Below, one piece after another: positions 11,134 through 22,943 of a DNA stretch of 64,000 nt; position 1 is the first letter of the stretch, and every line of letters starts with the position of its first letter. Both the position numbers and the translations under genes were made by a program. The stretch lies in contig BDIU01000237.1 of assembly GCA_002118135.1 (NCBI GenBank), forward strand, positions 1-64,000, in the 5' to 3' direction. The notes beneath the pieces were generated by a model, which saw nothing but the letters and a program-made list of their open reading frames with translations, was not told the DNA's origin and ran no database searches. Source of the stretch: Trebouxia sp. TZW2008. Its lineage: Eukaryota > Chlorophyta > Trebouxiophyceae > Trebouxiales > Trebouxiaceae.

Positions 11134-12680
11134 AAAAACATGAGACGGCCTGATTTTGAGAATATCACAACCATCCTTGTAGGCGTCCAACATTTGGAAG
11201 GGAATAGCTGTTGGTTGTAGCCTGCAGCAAGCATCTTGTTTTGTGTATTGTCTGTCAATGATAGCCTCTTCACTTGATGTTTGGGGTGTATGTTGCGGAA
11301 TATGGTAGGAAGAGTCTATGTTTGCACGTGCGGCAGGGCGCCATGCAGGCAGTCCAGCATTGGATTGCAGCTAGTTGTATCGCTTGTCTAGATAGATTCC
11401 TGGATAGAAGAGGAACATCCTTACTGCACTTCCACGAACTGACTTCGAGTGGGCCCAGAAAGTGATTCAATTTAAGCACGTTCTTTTCTTATTTTTCTTT
11501 TCTTTTCTTTCTTAAGCACTGCCAGGGGTGCAGTGTAGATCAACAAAAAGCCACCACGAGCCATGCTGAACTCTTTCTGCCATTGCGACTGACCTTGGAA
11601 CCCTTTTTATGCTTGGACTTGCCTTCGTAGGCAGGTTTACATGCTAGGACGCTTGCATGTACGTACGTATACGTCAAACTTGACCAAAAACACATGGATT
11701 TGTGAAAACAATGATGGATTTGCCAAGCATCAAGCGAAGCACTGCATTGTCATCCAATGCCAGGTTTTCGGCAACAATTATGTCATGCACTGCGAGGCCT
11801 CAATGCCAAAGGGTCAAAAGGGGGTTGTTCACCGTGCGAGGGGTTCCCCAGAATGTCAAAACCTCGCCACAGCTCAACACCTGTTGTACAGGTCTTCCAC
11901 GTCATGAATGTCTAAAGCTTCATCACAGTGTGATGTCCAATTGTGCTACGGATTTGATACCTAGTCGACAAAAATTCTGGCCATGCCATGATGGCACCAG
12001 ATGCAATGCACACATGGCATAATGATTCTTGTTTCAGCAGTGTGGTAGTCAATTCACAGAGCTAGAAAAGCAGTTTGAAGCCTGTTGCTTGGACATTGCA
12101 TCAACATATGACTCAGCTCAGCATTTCAACAGGGAGTACACTGTGCACTAGTCGTCCGCGTGTCTGTCAAATTGAATGCGTTCAGGGTCTTTGACATGGG
12201 GTGATGTTACGCAAAACTAGGGTGGCGCACCGACCACTCTGAGTATCCCTGCTGCATACACAGTGCTTGAGCACGCTGAACGCTTCATTCTTGAGCACTG
12301 TCATGGAAAAAAGAGGCTTTGCAATTCGAATAAAGCGCAGATCCTGCATGCAGACAAGTCAAACTGCTGTCACAATCTCAAATAAAGCCAGCAATGGACC
12401 CTGAAGTATGCTACGAGATGTTCAGCACCCTTGACACACTGACATACAGAAGCTGCGAGTGAAGCTTTTGCAAGCAAGATTGTTGCGGATAGCATTTTTC
12501 AAGTAACAGTCACTTGATACAGTGAACACCATTGGCTCTTGGCACACAGCATTGAATGTTGCACGCAACATGCATTACTGTAATCAACCCCAGCCTGTTC
12601 GCAGCAGCTGGCGGTGAATAAAGTTCTAGTTGAGCAAAATATGAGTTGGACAACAGGGTAGTTCATCTGTCAGGTCTCAC
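11134..12680. other. Apparent intergenic region between convergent genes
   Basis: Short frames only, none with recognisable motifs. A pyrimidine-rich tract built of TTTTC units lies at about 11479-11516. The region is flanked by the 3' ends of a + and a - gene, so it may contain their untranslated ends and perhaps a last exon of the (-) gene. Confidence 0.4.
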
Positions 12681-15600
12681 CTCATTACAGTGCGCCCAGC
12701 CACCTGCCTTGTAGCCAAAGCTCAGGGCGCTGTCTGAACGGATTTGAATCATCAAGACTGGCTGCTGGTAATGAGCCTCACTGTCATGATGAGCCACCAA
12801 GTAGCCTCCCTGTGCGCAAAATCAGCAAGCACAAGGGTCACACAGCTGTCACTGGCAACATTGGCTTGACAGCATTCTACAGGGTGAGCATGTCCAGATG
12901 TGAGCTGGGACAATGCTGTCCCTTGCCACAGCCAAAGTGAACTTTGAGGTGCACAAGCTGAGCTGTGAAAGTATGCAGCCTGCTGTGACGTTGGAAAAAA
13001 GCATCGTAATTGTGCAAGATGTATGCGTGCTGACAAACGTCAAGCTGCAAGAGGGGCTTTGCCGAGAACAGTGCAATGAACATCAAACAGCGTGACTCAG
13101 AGCGCCCGTGTTGCTGAGGAAAAGTACAAACCTTGTGATATATGTTGAGGACAGCCTGATGGACATCAGAAGCGGAAGTGATGACACCCAGCTGCATTAG
13201 TCGTGGCACTAGCTTGCTAGTGATGACTGTGGGAACAGGCTCCACGTCCCAATGCAACTGCAATAAAAGAGCTTGGTACTCAATTGCAGACAAGGCAAGG
13301 TGCTGCCCCACTAGTCGAAGCTGCACATGATCAAATCAAGGTGCAATGCTAGCCAGCTATGGGCTAACTAAATTGCCAATTTTCTTTGGAGGTTGAGGGA
13401 GTGCAACACCAAATCTCCCTGTGTGAGGGGTCAAACAGTGCATGCACGCTGTGAACCGTGCCTGCTATGACTACTGGCAGGAGCAGTGCGGTTGGAGAGA
13501 ATGAGAGTGACTTTACAGCATGCCACATCACATATCATCACCATTGGCTGCAAGAACATTGGAAAGTGCGATGGCATATGCAGAAGCTTTGGCCAGATGC
13601 TGACCTCAGGATCTTCATGGATGTCTCTGCAGCCAAAGTAGACTTTCCGCCTTTTGGCAACACTGGAGTCCACAATAGTGTTTGGATATATGCTGGCATC
13701 CTTGATCTGCCAGCTGTTTACCTGCAAATCCAGAAAGTCACTGCCATGCTTGCAACACAGCTGCTTAGCGCAGGGGCGTCATGACTTGTAGCAACACAGC
13801 AGTTTTGCCTTTCCAGTGTGAAGCACTCATGCGGTAAAAGTCTTGCTGGATGCCAGGCAACTTACCAGGGACAAAGCAAAAGCAAGAACAAAAGCAAAAG
13901 CAGAAGCAGCTGTGACACATCACACTCATTGTTGTTGAAATGGCATAGTTGAGCCGGCAAATACAGCAGCTCAGGTCATTGATGTTGCAGTCAAGCAAGA
14001 GCTAATGTTGACAATTCATTGTGACCGTGATCAAGTGTAATGTGGGCGTTGCAACTCAACGCAAGTCGGTGTATGAGCATCGAAAAAGTCTCATGAGCTG
14101 AAGCTTATGCAACAGCAAATGAAAATTCCCTGACAGGATGTCCAAGGCAGGTTGTCAAGGCTAGTCAAATACTGATTTTGCAGGCACAGTACCAAAGTTG
14201 GTGATCAACTGTGTATGGCTCTGTAGCATACAGTAACTTCTCTTTGCAAGGACGCTTGATATAATGATATTCTTGATACAGGTGATGCAATTGGTAGTCA
14301 AACACTGCGCTCTGACTGCAGTGGCACCTCTGAGTGAGGACAATTTGATGTAAGGACAAGTTTCCTGGAACCAAAGCAGTCATTACAAAGGGAAGTCGTT
14401 GTACCAGATCAGTCAAACCCTGCTCAAGCTCTTGTCCCAGCAGCCCTGCCCTCTGCCACACTTCAATTCCAATGCAGCTGCCTGATGCCATATATCTGTG
14501 AATAGTGACAGCTGGGCTGCTAGCTTCAAGAGCCCTTGAGACAACCTCCACCTGACGAGCAAGAAGAAAGGTAACACCAAGACTGGACTTGCGGTTCATT
14601 GCAGCATTGCATTGCTGCTCTGCATGGCTGTTTGGTCCTGTTGGGTTGTAGATGCAATCTACCAAAGCATGCAACGCAATGCAGCACTGCCCATCAAGTC
14701 ATGCATCGTTGTTGAATGACGTCATAAACGGCCAGACAGCTGAAAAACAATGCACATGTGCACTTTCTAATTGCAGCACCTGCACATTGACATGCAGCTT
14801 GCAACAGCTGACATCGTGATGACGCACATCTCCTTTGACTGTGTAAACTCTAGTGAAGTTCGCACCTGAAGTGGTTTCACCAAGCTCCTCACACGCTGCA
14901 GAAAAGCGTGACCAGTCTTCTGCTTCTTTGTTGCTCTGTCTGTTTCAGAGTCCAGTTTGCGCTTAGGCATGCTTTGGCCAGTAACACCCAGCATTGCTTT
15001 GTAGATCTCTGGATGCGGTAGCCGGAAGGAATGAGTGAACTGCTCCATTTCATTGGGAGGGCGCTCACCATCTGCAAATCCAGGGCAAATGCCTTGTGTC
15101 TAGATTTGCGCAGGGGTTAAAGGATGAACCAGAACAAAGCAAAGCATGTAACCATTTTGACTCCACACTAAGCTCGTGATGACCTTGAGTCTGAGCAAGG
15201 CAATGGCAGCTTTTGCAAATGCCTTCTTCAAAGTGTTCACTGTACATGTAGCATCTGTGCCAGTAAACTGCAGTGACTCTGCTGTCTGTGCAGTGTTGGT
15301 ATGCAACATCGTGCAAAAAGATGTGTCCTGGCTGACTCACACAAGTCACTGTACTGCCCTATAGACATCTCCACAAGCAGTTGATCCCATATGACGCTGG
15401 ACCCTTTTTCTGTGAACTTGCAGCTGTAGTGCATGGACCCTTTTGTGGAAGATGCAGAGGCCAGATGGTTATCAACAGGGCAGATGCCCAGGACAGCTTC
15501 AGGGCTCATCCAGTTTGCGATCTCTGAGCTGAGAATCAATTCATTGCTGCTGTCTGCTTTCTGCAAAGTCACAGCAGGTCAGTGAAGAGCAATCTTCTAA

Positions 15601-16072
15601 AATCAAGTATCACCGCGCAACACAGCCCATATGTGCAGTGCTCAATAAGCTTCCTGCAGCCTGCATGACAATACAAACTTGCCAAACGCAACACAGTATG
15701 TTGTGGCCTGAACCTGCACATCACTGCTGACCTTGATATTTTTGCTCCCTGCAATAGGCAATGCAGATGCAATGATTTCATTGTCTGCTGTTACTCTCAT
15801 CATCTTGTATGAATATGCTCATGCGGTGCAGGAAAGGCAGCTGACCTTGCTGTAGATATAGCCTTGCATCCAAGTATCCTGAGACTCCCATTGACCCTTG
15901 TCCATTTCTGTGTAGATGAAAGTGACCCATAGCACCCCAACACCTGCACCGCAGTCGCAGCACTGAGCACAGGCTCATGGAAAAATGACTTGACTGCTGA
16001 TCGGATTGGTCTGCAGATGAGCAGCCTGAAGCAGTCATGCATCAAATGCACAGTCATCAGAGGATGCATGTT
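12681..16072 (-). CDS. Unidentified multi-exon gene (exon fragments)
   Basis: A chain of (-) strand exons with good splice sites. From 5' to 3' these include one near 16070-15955 (contains CFRLLICRPIRSAVKSFFHE), about 15560-15363 (ELILSSEIANWMSPEAVLG), about 15300-15190 (TLKKAFAKAAIALLRLK), about 15075-14890 (FRLPHPEIYKAMLGVTG, then a basic KRKLDSETDRATKKQK segment), about 14550-14335 (SGSCIGIEVWQRAGLLGQE), about 13725-13605, about 13330-13135 (SAIEYQALLLQLHWDVEPV) and 12809-12681 (GGYLVAHHDSEAHYQQPVLM). The KKQK segment could be a nuclear signal. I do not recognise the family and could not verify every phase. It may continue from the PHD-finger gene upstream as one protein. Confidence 0.4.
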
Positions 16073-16397
16073 CTGAACACCTTAGCAGCATGCGTCTCCT
16101 GCTAAGCAGAGGCAGCAGGTAGATCAGCTGCGAACGACCCCATAACAGTCTCATACAAAAAAGCCAATGCTGATGCAGTCAAGCATTGTGTGAAGCAGCA
16201 TGCATGTCGCTTGCCGTCACACATGCCAAGTCTTGCTATTGCAAACACCTTCCAAGCTGCTCTTTCCAAGAGCACCTACGCAAATGACATTGACCTGATG
16301 AGTAGCTGCTGTAGTGACATATGGGCTTGTGCAGGCTTCTGTATGTACACTCAGCATCATGATGTGCCATCCATAGTGCACAAGCAAGCTGAATTAC

Positions 16398-17347
16398 CTG
16401 GAGAGCCTGCATCCACCATTGGTTGCGCTGTGCTGACAGAAGGAGCTGGGTTGCCGTGTCTACACAGGTGGCAGAAGAAGTCTCCCTGCATAATGGTAAG
16501 CTGAATAATTCACTTTTTGAAGGCAGCCATCACAATACTCCTGTGGAGGACACAGCAACAAATGCTACAGCACATGTCAAGTGTTGTGAAATGGTGCGTG
16601 TAGAAGGGAATGGCTATGGTGCAAAAGGTGCTCTGTCAAATATGCAATTTGACAAGCAGGTGTGATGCAGTGGTTGTGCTGTCCATGTCTCACTTGTGAA
16701 GCGGGCTGAGAACAATACAAGCATGAAGCTAGCAAATTGTATGAAGCAGGGCTCACTGTCATAAGTTCAGCAAAACTGTTTGGACTCACCACAGGAGCTT
16801 TTTCAAGCTTAGGTACAGTACAATAGAAGTGGGTGAATCTCTTGCATCCAGTGCATTCCACCATGTCAAGTTCATCGTCAATTCCACATAAGACACACTG
16901 GCCTGTGATGATATAGCAGCTGTTGCCAACAGCTAGGCGACCATGTTGTGTTTGGATGTGGTCTACTGGCCACCACAGCAGCTTCTCTCTGACTTCCTGA
17001 TGACAGTTTGCATCAGCTGTGCGTACTTCCCTGCGCTGTTGTGTATCTGACAGAGATGTGCCATGCTGTTGCAGTCCCTTGTTGCTGCTGTTGCAAGTCG
17101 CTGATGCCGCTGAGGCATTTTCATTACGCTGCAGCTTGGGACTGACATGTGCACGGTGAGCACGCTGAGCATGCTGGGCCTGCTGAGCGTTGCAAGCTGG
17201 TGGCGGTGAAGGTGTTGGGGGTGCTGGCACTGGTGTAGGACATTTTGCGACGTGAGCTGGCAAACAGACATCTGCCTTACAGTGCTTTGTGTGATGCACA
17301 ATTTGCTCTTCGTTGTGTATTGTGGCAGTTGAAGCATTTCTGGCCAT
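16398..17347 (-). CDS. PHD-finger protein (N-terminal exons)
   Basis: Exon 1 ends at 16790 with GTGAGT; exon 2 is 16485-16398; both join in phase 0. Together they complete a Cys4-His-Cys3 PHD finger: CVLC, then VECTGC, FTHFYC, and FFCHLC across the intron. PHD fingers read histone H3 tails, so a chromatin role is likely but inferred. Upstream of the finger is a low-complexity region with PTPVPAPPTPSPPP and Gln/His/Ala-rich stretches. The open frame extends upstream to 17488, but that codon is GTG. The first in-frame ATG is at 17347, and a further 5' exon is possible. Exon 2 ends in phase 1 and I could not find a clean next exon; the gene may run into the 12.7-16.1 kb exons. Confidence 0.65.
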
Positions 17348-17997
17348 GCTCAGGCTTGGAGGCCGCTGTTTGTCAGGATTGCTGGTTGTCACGGGAGGCT
17401 TCTCTAACTGAAATTGTACATGGCTGTCAGAGGCTATAGCAGGGCAGCCTGGAAGTAGATGCTTTGAACTAACTTTGACCGCTACCACACTTCAGCTGCC
17501 TGTTACCTACTGCACGCCACATTATACGACGCGGGACTTGAATATTCGCGAAGGTATGGTCAAATTTGTCGCGGCAGCGCAGGACAGTATGCTGGCAAAG
17601 TCGACAATTTGATCACTGCTTATAAGCCTCGTTTAGCGGGTTCGCCGCAACGGATCCGCGCGAAAACGATGCGCTTAAGCACATCGCACTGACTTGCTGA
17701 CAAGTATGTGCACTGAGGTCAGCTGTAAATCACGTCATGAGGCTGAACCTTCCGGCATGCTTAGGCATCATCACCAGTAGCGTTAAGCTATTGACCTTTG
17801 CGGTCAAAACCGCGCAGAACTGTGCCATTAGCCTGTCCATATCGGCACCAAGCTGTGACCATTGCTCGGTTGCCCAATGCAGAAGGTGCTGTTCGTAACA
17901 GCGCAACGCATTGCAGTTCAGCCTCGCACGTAACGCTTACAAGCAGGTACCACTTGCTACCGTGCTGCTCTGCAAGTCGGTCAGTCTTGTCCCTGCG
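17348..17997. promoter_or_regulatory. CpG-rich region between divergent PHD and F-box genes
   Basis: CG dinucleotides are frequent between about 17520 and 17960 (for example GACGCGGG and GTCGCGGCAGCGC), in contrast to the CpG-poor bulk sequence. It lies head-to-head between two gene starts and probably acts as a shared promoter. Part of it may be 5' untranslated or coding sequence of the PHD gene. Confidence 0.45.
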
Positions 17998-19820
17998 ATG
18001 AGCGCATTTGCAGATTTACCCGATGGTTGCATTGCATACATCGTGCACAATCTGCATAGCGTTCAAGATGTGTTAAACTTTCAGAGGACTTGTTCGCGTT
18101 TCGCTGCAATCGGGCAGGGACATCGAGCAGCATGGCTGGATCTCCTAGAGAGAGATTACGACATGCGCATTGCGGTAAACGTCTGCGTCCGACACATCCC
18201 TCTCTGCCTCACACTTTCGTGTGCTGGATCAAAAGCTTCTGCACATGTGCAGAACATAGCGCCTAATCAGGGCCAAGCGCTGTACAAGCAGGTAGCTGAG
18301 GCACAAAGCCGTCAAGTGCGGTACAAAGGGTGCTTCACGGACGGTGGTGTAGACGACGGGCAGGATCTATACTGGGTATGTGCACACCAAAGCAGTGCAG
18401 AAGAGCCAAGCAAGCTTAATTGTGATCAGCTGCAACAACTGTGAAACACTTGCAGGTGGATCATATGTTCAGTCCAAACCATTGGGACAGCTTCTGCAGT
18501 GAGACCTGGGAGGATGTCAACTGCGTTGGATTTCTGCTGGTGCAGAGCGCTTGAGGCATTTTGTCACCTAGTCATTTGCATTCTCCATTCTGTCTGCTGA
18601 ACCCATGCATTAAGTACACTGCCTCACTGATTATTCTTTGCACTTGCCTTCACTCTGCACATTCTGCTTTAAGATGGCGTACATGGCTACTGGAGGGAAG
18701 CGTTTGACACTGCTGTCAGTTCAGTCTCATAAGGCGCAATGACTGCAGGAAGAGCAGGATACCTCTGATCAACAGCGCCTTGCAATGCGCTCATATATTA
18801 TCAAGCGCCTTTCAAGATACGCTACCTTTGCTTCTGGTGTAACAGATGCTCAACAGGTCGGCAAACTGCCATACATGCATCCTGACATTTAGAGGTTTTG
18901 CCTTGTTTGTCCTGAAGCCATCTGCAACTGCAGTGCAGCCTGTCTTGCCGTATGATGCTGCGTAGCAAATGCTGTCGGCTGTAAACACATCAGCTCATTT
19001 GCTGCTGCTGTCCTTGCTGCAACTGAGCGTCATGTTGAAGCTCTGCCATATGCTAGCTCGTGCAGAGGGAAATCGCTCAGGTACTCACATGATATTGTTT
19101 GATTGCTGCGCTGCACTTTTTCTTGGCATGTTGCGTCTTTCATGACCGCTGACTGTGACTAAACCTCACTTTGCATGCTTCTCACACGCTGTGAGGTTGG
19201 TCCAGGCTGAGGCTAGGCTGTTGATGCTGCTGCAGCTGTCTCTGACAGATCCCTTGCCTGAAGGCGAAAGGAGCACTTGGCTGAAGCTGGTTGCCTGGAG
19301 CAACACTTCCCTGTACCATGTGTTTATGGCCTTGTACATGGAGCTTGTAAATGTAAGCCCACCCTTGGACTTGCCTTGGCTTGTTCTTACTACAGCAACT
19401 ATGCCCAATGTTTCTTCAATTGTGGATCTTTGTGCATATCGCAAAATTGATGGCTAGATGGAAAGATTCAAGACAGTCAGTCATGCAATTGCACCTAGTC
19501 TTTGAAATAGCTGTTGCTCAGTACAAAATTGGCTTGACCTTGGGTTATTGCTCGCAGCAGCCCACATTCGCCACTGTCTGGTTGCTAATGTGGGCTGCAG
19601 TGAACAATTATTTGGGAGCATGCTGCAGCAGGTCCTGACGGCTCGCAAAAGAGATGCCTGCTGGTGTGCTGAAGCATCTATACAGCACAGGCTGCACATT
19701 GTGTGGCAATCACATCATGCTAGTGTCATGTCAGAGTACTGCAAAGGTGCCACAGCTACGGTAGACTTTCTTCGAAATCATCCAGAAGAGCAAGATACAT
19801 ATCATGCGAGTGCAAAGTGA
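17998..19820 (+). CDS. F-box protein
   Basis: Exons 17998-18174 (ATG), 18253-18375, 18456-18539, 18749-18856, 19028-19080 and 19196-19352 join in phase, giving 234 aa before the last exon(s). Residues about 3-45 form an F-box: FADLPDGCIAYIVHNL, then DVLNFQRTCSRF. F-box proteins bind SKP1 and recruit substrates to SCF ubiquitin ligases. The body carries CFTDGGVDDGQDLYW and SFCSETWEDVNCVGF blocks, which I recall from plant-type F-box proteins of unknown substrate. The 3' end is unresolved: a phase-0 frame from about 19399 ends TGA near 19638, and an overlapping frame from 19556 to 19820 (contains GSMLQQVLTARKRDACWC) also looks coding. The span is drawn to the longer option. Confidence 0.7.
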
Positions 19821-20007
19821 CCATTTCTCAAGCTGCCTTTTGACCACTTTATCTTGACAAGCAAGTCCCCAGAAATCTGCCCCTGCATAGTATGCCGCTT
19901 GTTTGAGTGCACTAAACCTCCTTTGTCGCCTCGTCAAGTGCGATCTCCTGCTTTTGCAGCAATCGCCTTGGGGGCACACTCTGCTACACGGCGTCTCAGT
20001 GCAAAAC

Positions 20008-22451
20008 ATGGCAGCAGCCCGCCAAAGGCTTCAGAATGCAGCGCAAATGATTCAGCATTCTTCACCACGCAAAGTCATTGCTATTGATGGTGGCCCTCAT
20101 GCAAAGCATGCTCTATTGGGTCTGGCAGCCTTGCAACTGATGAGACAGCCCTCCCTACCAAAGCTAGTAGGTATGCGTCCTTCCCTTAGCTGCTGCCCTT
20201 GAGAAGGTGGGATCGGCATTCAGTCTAATGTGCTGACCTCCCCCTTGCCTAACAAGGTGGTCTGAGGGCTGTGCAAATGAGCACACTACACAGCTTTTGC
20301 TCTTGATTGCAATAGATGACGTGTTTAGCACCGCATTTTTCTGTTTAGATATGCCACCAGCAGGCCCGATGTGTCATGGGCAGTGCTGTGCAAAGTACAA
20401 GAGCCTCATGCATTGGTGTATGTTGTTGCTGCTCCTTGGCAGTGCCTGCTGCACAGCATCATGGCATTCACAGTGTGTGTTGCAGCATCAGTTGACATAT
20501 GGCTTTCTCTCCATGGCCGCTGCTTGAAGCCATGCAGATGCATGTTTACGTCACAGTTGTGCAAGGCACAGCTGACTGTCACAAAGCAGCAGAAAATGCG
20601 AACATGACCTGTGATGCAGGGGTTGCAGATAGGGTGGTCATTTCCACATCAGGCGAGTTCAGCTGCCCTGTGCAATGTGGCATGCTGTTCATGGCCAACT
20701 GCAACATCCCACAGTGGGCAGCAGCACAAAATCCCCAAATGTTCAAAGCCCTTCAGGTGATCCTGCTTGCTCTGAGAATACATGATGATGATTCACCCAC
20801 TGCCCTGATTGTATGCCTGACAGCAAAGCAGCTGGAGCTTGACATTTTGTCCCTTGCACAATGGCGTTGCAAGCAGCTGTTAAGGGGGTAACAGCAGCTG
20901 GATGGAGATCAGTCAGGAAAATTCAGGAGCAGATTTGAATGACTCCGAGGCGTGGGTTGACAATGCAGGGCCCTGCCCTGTTCTTTCTGATGTTTGCAGG
21001 CAGCAACCCATGCAAGTTCGATGCTTTTGTGGCTATGCAGGCGACAGTTGCAGAAGACATCAGCAAGCAGTTCAATGGCGTGACAACCCTACAGATGGTC
21101 TGCGACAAGGTCAAGGAAGGTAATCTTGTCTCTTTTTGGTCTGCAACAGTCTTGCCAGTAGCATTGTGCCAAATTACCTCCACTTGAACACACGCCCTGA
21201 GGCTAGAATTTGCCTTATTTATGAGAGTGGCACATGGCTCCTGCCCGTACCATTGTTCCATAATTCAATGTCAAGCAGCATTGTACTTGCCTTGTGCAAT
21301 GCCCCTTTTGGCCCTCAGCATCATGTTTGTCAGTCATCCAGTCACATCCAGCACCATCATGTCCACTGGCTAAACAAGTAAGACTTCTCCTGCCTTTCTG
21401 ACAGGTGAGTTAGCCACACCTGTGGCAGCTCACTTGACAGCCAATGGCGGCTGGGTTGAGTTCCATCCCTCTTCAGCTTCCACTGTACGGTCTGTGGACC
21501 CATCATGTCCAAGAGCCCTGGCCCTTCCTGCCCTAAGGCCCCTGGCCTGGTTCAGATTCAGCACCAAACAAGAACGCATTCTGCTAGCAAGCCATCTTGA
21601 GGCTGAGATCGCCCTGCATGGCAGACAGACTGAGTTCCTTCACAACCATGAACTGCCTTGGTGGCTGGGAGATGCAGACATTGACCACATTGCTGACCAT
21701 TGGCGAGGTGTGCGTCTTATGCATTGTGACTGCTGCTGTTGGCTACAGATGCTTGCTGATTGACAAATCATGACTCTGCCAGCATATGAGCATGACAAAC
21801 GCCTGTGTGATTTCCTGAATGCAGGCTGTTACATTGTGCCATAAGGTGGTACTCATCCAATCATGTCTCATTGTGCTGCAAAACTTGACGTTTAACGGCC
21901 TATGGCCAAACTCCTTGTACATGATGTTCCTGTCATGCAATGCTGCTTCTGTTTGCAGATCCATCAGATGGCATGAAGTCATTTGTCAGCTCATCAAATG
22001 ATGACACAGATCCATATGATCCATCAACAGCTGACAAAAGGTACCGCATTTTTGCTTGAATCTGGTCGATTATATGCAAGCTGCAAAGCTCTTTCCAACT
22101 TTGTGATGCAATACAATTTTGGCAGAGTGCCACACGCTTTGCCATAAGCAAGACTGATTGTGCAACAACAGAGTAAGCTTGGTTGTGCTGATCTCTGCAT
22201 TCCAGTGTGCAATTTGGATTGACAAGTAGGCAGTGTGTTTTGACTGACTTGGCTGTATACTCACTTGCAGGCTAAATATACGCCTACATCACCGACATGC
22301 TGGAAACATGTTGTGTGTCAAGCTGATAACATCAGAAAACCTGATGGAAGAATACGGACACCTACATCTTCAACCAAATGTTGATGTCAACTTTGTTGCA
22401 ACGCACGGAAAACTGATCAAACTGCCAGAGCACACACAACTTCAATATTGA
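20008..22451 (+). CDS. Unidentified multi-exon protein
   Basis: Possible start ATG 20008 (MAAARQRLQNAAQM), followed by KVIAIDGGPHAKHALLGL. Later exons include about 20621-20756 (VVISTSGEFSCPVQCGMLF), about 21002-21120 (KFDAFVAMQATVAEDISKQF), about 21406-21708 (contains LPWWLGDADIDHIADHW), about 21959-22040 (acidic, SSSNDDTDPYDPSTADK) and 22271-22451 (ends KLPEHTQLQY then TGA). Most have TGCAG acceptors and GT donors. I do not recognise the family. It lies directly downstream of the F-box gene on the same strand, and a single longer gene cannot be excluded. Confidence 0.45.
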
Positions 22452-22574
22452 TGCTTCGCTTTTTTGCTGTCTTCTTGCATTGACCTGCAAACCCCAATAT
22501 TGCATTGAGCCCAGTTTGAAGGCTTTGCCATCAAATCGCTTGATTGCCTCATACTGTGACAACTTGAGGAATGG

Positions 22575-22943
22575 TCAAACATGTTTGGCGCAAGCTATCA
22601 TAGCACAATGATGCTTATAAACTCTGATGCCTGAACAGATGAACGGCCATACTGTGTTCGCGAGTTCTGCAGCTTCCTGTGCCTGCATCCATGCTACCTC
22701 AATGCTGAGCTTTTGTAGATGTGGCCACTTGGCATCTTGCAACAGCTTGAGCTCCGGCCGTGTGAGGTAAGCTTGCTGAACGCCTGTGAGAGTGCTGTGC
22801 AAGTGCTGCCTGATTCTTTGGCAGCTGGCCAACAGCTCTGCCAACGAAGGTTTATGCATGGCTTGTACAAGAGCAGGGACGCGCTCAAGAACAGCCGCAA
22901 GAGTTGTTTCTTGGATGACTTCCGCAGCATCGGCTGGCGACAT
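22575..22943 (-). CDS. Hypothetical helical protein, 122 aa
   Basis: An ATG-initiated uninterrupted frame beginning MSPADAAEVIQETTL, rich in Ala, Leu and Gln and predicted mostly helical by eye. A strong donor-like CACAG/GTAAGT lies immediately upstream (about 22950). The ORF may therefore be part of a longer gene whose 5' exon is at 22951 and beyond, or the frame could be partly intronic. No family recognised. Confidence 0.35.
   Translation of the reverse strand: MSPADAAEVIQETTLAAVLERVPALVQAMHKPSLAELLASCQRIRQHLHSTLTGVQQAYLTRPELKLLQDAKWPHLQKLSIEVAWMQAQEAAELANTVWPFICSGIRVYKHHCAMIACAKHV

Noticed and set aside
17348..17488. PHD gene start at 17488
   Set aside because: The codon is GTG, not ATG; an upstream exon or ATG 17347 is more likely.
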